Shown here: in pieces, positions 59,700 to 64,000 of the stretch
How positions within the stretch are numbered: position 1 is the first letter of the stretch
How the letters are laid out: every line of letters starts with the position of its first letter
Assembly (NCBI GenBank): GCA_029237695.1
Contig: CM055265.1
Span: 121,659,078 to 121,723,077, forward strand
Direction: 5' to 3'
Source: Conchocele bisecta
Taxonomy: Eukaryota; Mollusca; Bivalvia; Lucinida; Thyasiridae
DNA length: 64,000 nt
The notes under the pieces: generated by a model
The model's database searches: none
What the model saw: only the letters and a program-made list of their open reading frames with translations
What the model was told of the DNA's origin: nothing
Made by a program: the position numbers and the translations under genes

Positions 59700-61385
59700 T
59701 ATGCCGTGTACAGTGATAACAATAAAAAACAAATGCAATATAAAATAATCATCTCGTTACAACTACACAAACACAGTGTGGCATGGTAGATGTTTATTCA
59801 TAAGCATGAATTCCATGGCCAGCAGAGTATGATTCAGAAATGTAAGTAATAATATAACACTGTTACATATTAAATCAATATCAATTCAATCAATACTCCA
59901 ATCACTGGTCGTGGAAAGCATGTCTGTGCCTCGTTGAAAGCTCATCGACCACCGCTATGTACGTGTTATGTGTTTAGCCTGTCAGATATATTGCGTTAGT
60001 TTCTTCTATAAATAGGTTCATATGTGTCTCCTTTGGTATATTGTTATGTATTGTTCATAGCATACTATGTGCACAAAGATAATGAGATATGACAACAACT
60101 AAATATGTATAAAACGGCCACAGAAATAATTTATTCACATGGGTTGTTTTCCATATCTGAAAGGATAATAAATAGAACTATGAATATAAACCTCGATCAT
60201 GAAACACTGATGAAGAATTATAGGCAAAATGAATAATAATGCTGGATAAACCATTAAGTTGACGTATATGTGTCGCCTAATTTCTCGTGGCACAGTACGG
60301 TGGATGCTGATGTGTTGTAGATAGAAGTTATCACCATGATTTGGTTTTCCAAACACAGCTTCTCACTCAGTGCACCTTGGAACCTGTGGACGATTATATT
60401 ATTACCAATGCATGGTGACCTATTATATGTGGTCTCATTTCGGTATATTATATAAATAAATAAGCTAAACAAATGATTTGCGCCCTCCTATACACATTAA
60501 TGTGTTATAAGATGGAGTAAAACATGTTAGCTTACTTTTTTCTCACGTATTGATGCTTTTATGTATATTTAATGTATGTATGTACCTTGGTTTGTTACTT
60601 CAACCTGTGTGTCCGGTGGCCGCTCTGTTCAGAGATCATCAGGCAATATAAAATTAGTGTAGTGTATATAATCCTCACCCGCTACTAAACAGTATAATGC
60701 CGGATTATGTTTTATTTGAATATATTTGAAGATAAATAATTAATTATTGTTTGTTATCACCATTTACAACACATTTTAATAACAAATAAAATAATAAGAC
60801 ATACACTGCCCTATTTCCCCCCAAAGTTCGGATGATATTCAATAAAAATAACTTTATATAGTCACAAGTCGCCATAATGGCCGCGAGGTATCCTTCCACT
60901 AAACTGATGCGATACCTCTGGTGACAGTTCAGTTAATTATTGTTTAATGGGACTGTATGACAAAATATTGTCTAAAATGTAAATATATAATGAAATAATT
61001 CAGACTGTGAGCTTTATTCTTTAGTTTACATGTGCTAATTCAGTAAAATTCAGTAATGAATCATTTCACATTTGACACTCAATATGGTAATGTTAAGTGT
61101 AGAAATAGTTGATATTCCATCTCTACTATTGCTATACTTGGTAGCTCCAAGGGAGCTAACCTAGTAACCAAAGTACTGAAAGTACTGAGCTGCGAGCCCA
61201 ACTGAAATGGGTGGTAAACAGTGTTTTAGTGTATTCTCCTTTAAGTATTTCAAATAGAGTAATTGTAGTAAATTGTGTTATGGGAAACATATGTTGTATG
61301 TGGAGAGGGGAAGGAGCTGTATAGAAACAGGAAGAATCCAGTAAGGCTTAGCATTTGTTGTTTATGCATGACATAATACATCCAC
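59700..61385. other. intergenic DNA
   Basis: AT-rich; R2 repeat at 60546-60612; no gene. Confidence 0.5.
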
Positions 61386-61401
61386 ATGAGCTCTGAAATT
61401 T

Positions 61402-61720
61402 TTCTGAATTTTCGATATCATTTAAGGAAAATATTTTCGAAATCAATATCGGCGAAATACGGCAATGCGATAAGGGTGGTAATTCCATATCCGGGCTCAA
61501 TTATTGTAAGTGAAAGTGTACGCTATTACCACTCATTCGAAACATGCCGACGCGACGATTCAAATGAGGGAACCACCTAGACGACACGGTTCAAATGAGT
61601 GGTAACAGTATATTTTTATAAATTTTCGACATCATTTAAGGAAAATATGACTGATTTTCGAAATAAATATCGGCGAAATACGGCGATGCGATAAGGGTGG
61701 TAATTCCATTTCCGGATTCA
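61402..61720. repeat. direct duplication, ~105-bp units
   Basis: TTTTCGATATCATTTAAGGAAAATAT ... GATAAGGGTGGTAATTCCAT occurs at 61402-61490 and 61619-61710, in pieces, with TTTGAATGAGTGGTAA-like foldback between them. Confidence 0.7.
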
Positions 61721-63090
61721 CTCTTCAAACACCTCTGTGGTTATAGTGTTGTTTTATGCAAATTTGTACACGCCGTAGTTGTGAATGGAAAAATCCAGAC
61801 AGGTGTGATTCAGGTTTACACAAAAAAACAGACTGGTGTGATTCGTGTTTAAACACCATTAATGCGCGACCAAAATAGTACGTTTTATTTGTGGAAAATG
61901 AACTTCTAAATCTGAGGTTCCATTGGTTTTTCTTCAATTAATTATGTACCAAAGATATACATTCTAATAAATGTGAAATGTAAAATAGCATAAAACGAGA
62001 CGTTAACAATGACCTAAATACAAGATGTATACATACGCGTCACAAAAGAAATAGCGCCGTGATATCTGACTGTATTTTGAAAACAGGCTACATAAGCTGC
62101 GAGAGGCTCGCAGCTAATAATATACAACTAATACTTCGATCGATTGGAATCGGTAAGTTTCTCATTCTAAGGAAGAGGTCGTAATTATGAGCAAGGCTTT
62201 ATTTGTTAGATATATGTCTACATATGTCTCTGGAATGATATGCGACGTCAGTTCAGCTCATCAGGAGACATAATTCATGATGTCCCCAATCACAAAGTAT
62301 ATTACTGTTGTTTTATTTTGGAATAAAATATCTGACAGTTTAAATTTACAACATACATTTACAATGGATTTTGTGACAGTAAAAGTATGTAAATGAAACC
62401 ATGCTTATTAGCATATATTCTTAATTTGGCCTTGCAAATATAAGTGTGTGATGAATTTCAACGGTCAATTTATTCAAAGTCATTTATATGACCCTTATTC
62501 AAAGGATGCATCGACATTGCAAACAAAATATGCATTTATGTAGATGTGAGTAGTGTGGCTTCTATTATTTGCGACCAACCTGGAGGCTGAGGTTGTGACA
62601 TCCTCCTGATATCTGATAAGGCTTTATGTTGATGATTGAAAGCATCACCTGCGATTACTTTGCTGATAACTGTCTATGATGTAGACCATCATAAAACTAC
62701 ATATTGTAAACTGCATTGTTATCTTGTATGTCATTGCTTATTTTGTGAATACTGAAACAACCGGAGGCTGGCTGCAGACGATAACACGAGGTACATCTGT
62801 AAACCCAGTTTAAATTGACAGATCAAACATGTCCGAAATTCACGGGTTATTTTTACCATTTCACCCCTGAATTTATAACATGTACATTCCAATGTTAATT
62901 TTCAGACCAATCCAATCGTCACAAACTGATGTTAAGACTATTCCATTTATAACAAGAAACGAGGCAAAGCCACGAAGGCCAGGTTTTTCCAAGCATAGAC
63001 ACTTGGATAATATAATTATATATACCCACTTTTTGTAGACTAGATGGCCGTGGCCTGCATGTTGCGCCTTAGGGCGAGGCATGGACACTA
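61721..63090. other. intergenic DNA
   Basis: No gene or clear repeat seen. Confidence 0.5.
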
Positions 63091-63866
63091 AAAAAATAGA
63101 TATAGTAGATGGAAAAACTTTAACCAAAAAACTTTAACCAGAAACACGGACGTACGGACGTATGGACGGACGTATGCCAAAATGCCGACGATATCGCGCT
63201 GACAATGATGATAAACACCCATGTGAAGTATCAAGGTAATGGGTGAAGCAGTTGCAGAGATATAGTACACGAAAAAACTTTAAAAAAAAATCAAAGTAAT
63301 TTGACCTTGACATTGGGCATAGGGGCCGCACGGTTGGGGGGTAGAATGAAAATATGGATGATGATAAACACCCATGTGAAGTTTAAAAAAAAATGGTCAC
63401 ATGTTGGAGAGTTGTATGTGGTAGGCACCCCTTGGTTATGAAGCTGTGAAAGTTTGGTGGTCCTAGGTGGTACAGTACCAAAGAAATGGACTTAAACACG
63501 AAAACTTAACATTGTAAACGCGAAAACTTAACATTGAAAATGGCTAAGTCGACTGCGCGGAAAAAATGGGTCAAGTTAAAAAAAAAAGGTAACATGTTGG
63601 ATAGTGATATGTGGTGGGCACCCATTGATTATGAAGCTGTGAAAGTTTGGTGGTCCTAGGTGGTACAGTAACCAAGAAATGGACTCAAACACGAAAACTT
63701 AACATTGATTGTGGACGCCGCCCGCCCGCCCGGCTTTCGCCAATCCAATAGCCTGGATTTTTTTTCAAAAAACCTGGCTAAAAAGCCCGCCGCCCGCCGC
63801 CCGCCGCCCGCCCGGCTTTCGCCAATCCAATAGCCTGGATTTTTTTCTTCAAAAAACATGGCTAAA
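63091..63866. repeat. repeat cluster with GGACGTACGG and GCCCGCC runs
   Basis: GGACGTACGGACG tracts, two copies of AAGCTGTGAAAGTTTGGTGG (63439, 63631), and a 67-bp direct repeat CCGGCTTTCGCCAATCCAAT...AAAAAAC(C/A)TGGCTAAAAA at 63729-63785 and 63811-63868. Confidence 0.7.
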
Positions 63867-64000
63867 AATGGTATGTGAAAACATGCAAATAAAAAAAATT
63901 ACTTGTAAAAAGTGCAGATCCTGATGAGACGGCTCGTTATGATAATCACTGTTTGCAAACGCCGCTATGTTTTAATAAGCTTATATTTAAGGGTAGGTAT

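Overview
This window is animal nuclear DNA. A nine-exon, spliced gene for the exosome subunit RRP42 (EXOSC7) lies on the minus strand at 33379-53359, and the rest is AT-rich intergenic and intronic sequence crowded with MITEs, foldbacks, SINEs and tandem arrays. The repeat families look like those of bivalve molluscs, for example the 'TTTATTGGTGTTTAACGGCCTATCAACAGC' type split over several copies. The bivalve assignment is an inference; no species is claimed.

Region by region: 1-2437 is host DNA with one dispersed repeat and one GC-rich terminal-exon candidate (1600-1857). 2438-17768 is a nearly complete Polinton/Maverick (adintovirus-like) element. It has inverted repeats of about 282 bp and a 5-6 bp target duplication, and encodes protein-primed DNA polymerase B, retroviral-type integrase, packaging ATPase, double-jelly-roll major capsid protein, penton-like minor capsid protein and several conserved virion or membrane proteins. 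A 500-N assembly gap (16257-16756) and a 300-bp SINE lie in its right part. 17774-33300 is non-coding and repeat-rich: an inverted tandem array, TA-flanked MITEs, SINE heads in duplicated blocks, AT-rich tandem repeats, foldbacks and a 1.05-kb pogo-like element. 33379-53359 is EXOSC7; its introns hold two TTAA-flanked MITEs, four copies of a palindromic MITE, hAT-like elements and a 2.3-kb minisatellite of a 19-bp unit. 53360-64000 holds the EXOSC7 promoter, a tandem array of about 145 bp, a (TA)n tract, a 5'-truncated LINE reverse transcriptase and assorted repeats.

The Polinton genes form a virus-like programme: replication (pPolB), integration (integrase), packaging (ATPase) and virion structure (capsid and membrane proteins). 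The structural genes on the minus strand are packed with stop/start overlaps. Several genes are broken: pPolB has a frameshift, a stop and a scrambled C terminus; the ATPase, the penton-like gene and one membrane-associated gene each have one frame break; one small gene has an early stop. Integrase, major capsid protein and the two large structural proteins are open. The copy therefore looks recent but defective, unless some breaks are assembly errors.

The most interesting parts are the hairpin-forming element ends, a terminal motif that recurs as an inverted repeat in front of pPolB, a degenerate 10-11-bp repeat array inside the structural operon, and the two TTAA MITEs whose unoccupied paralogous sites can be read directly in the same window.
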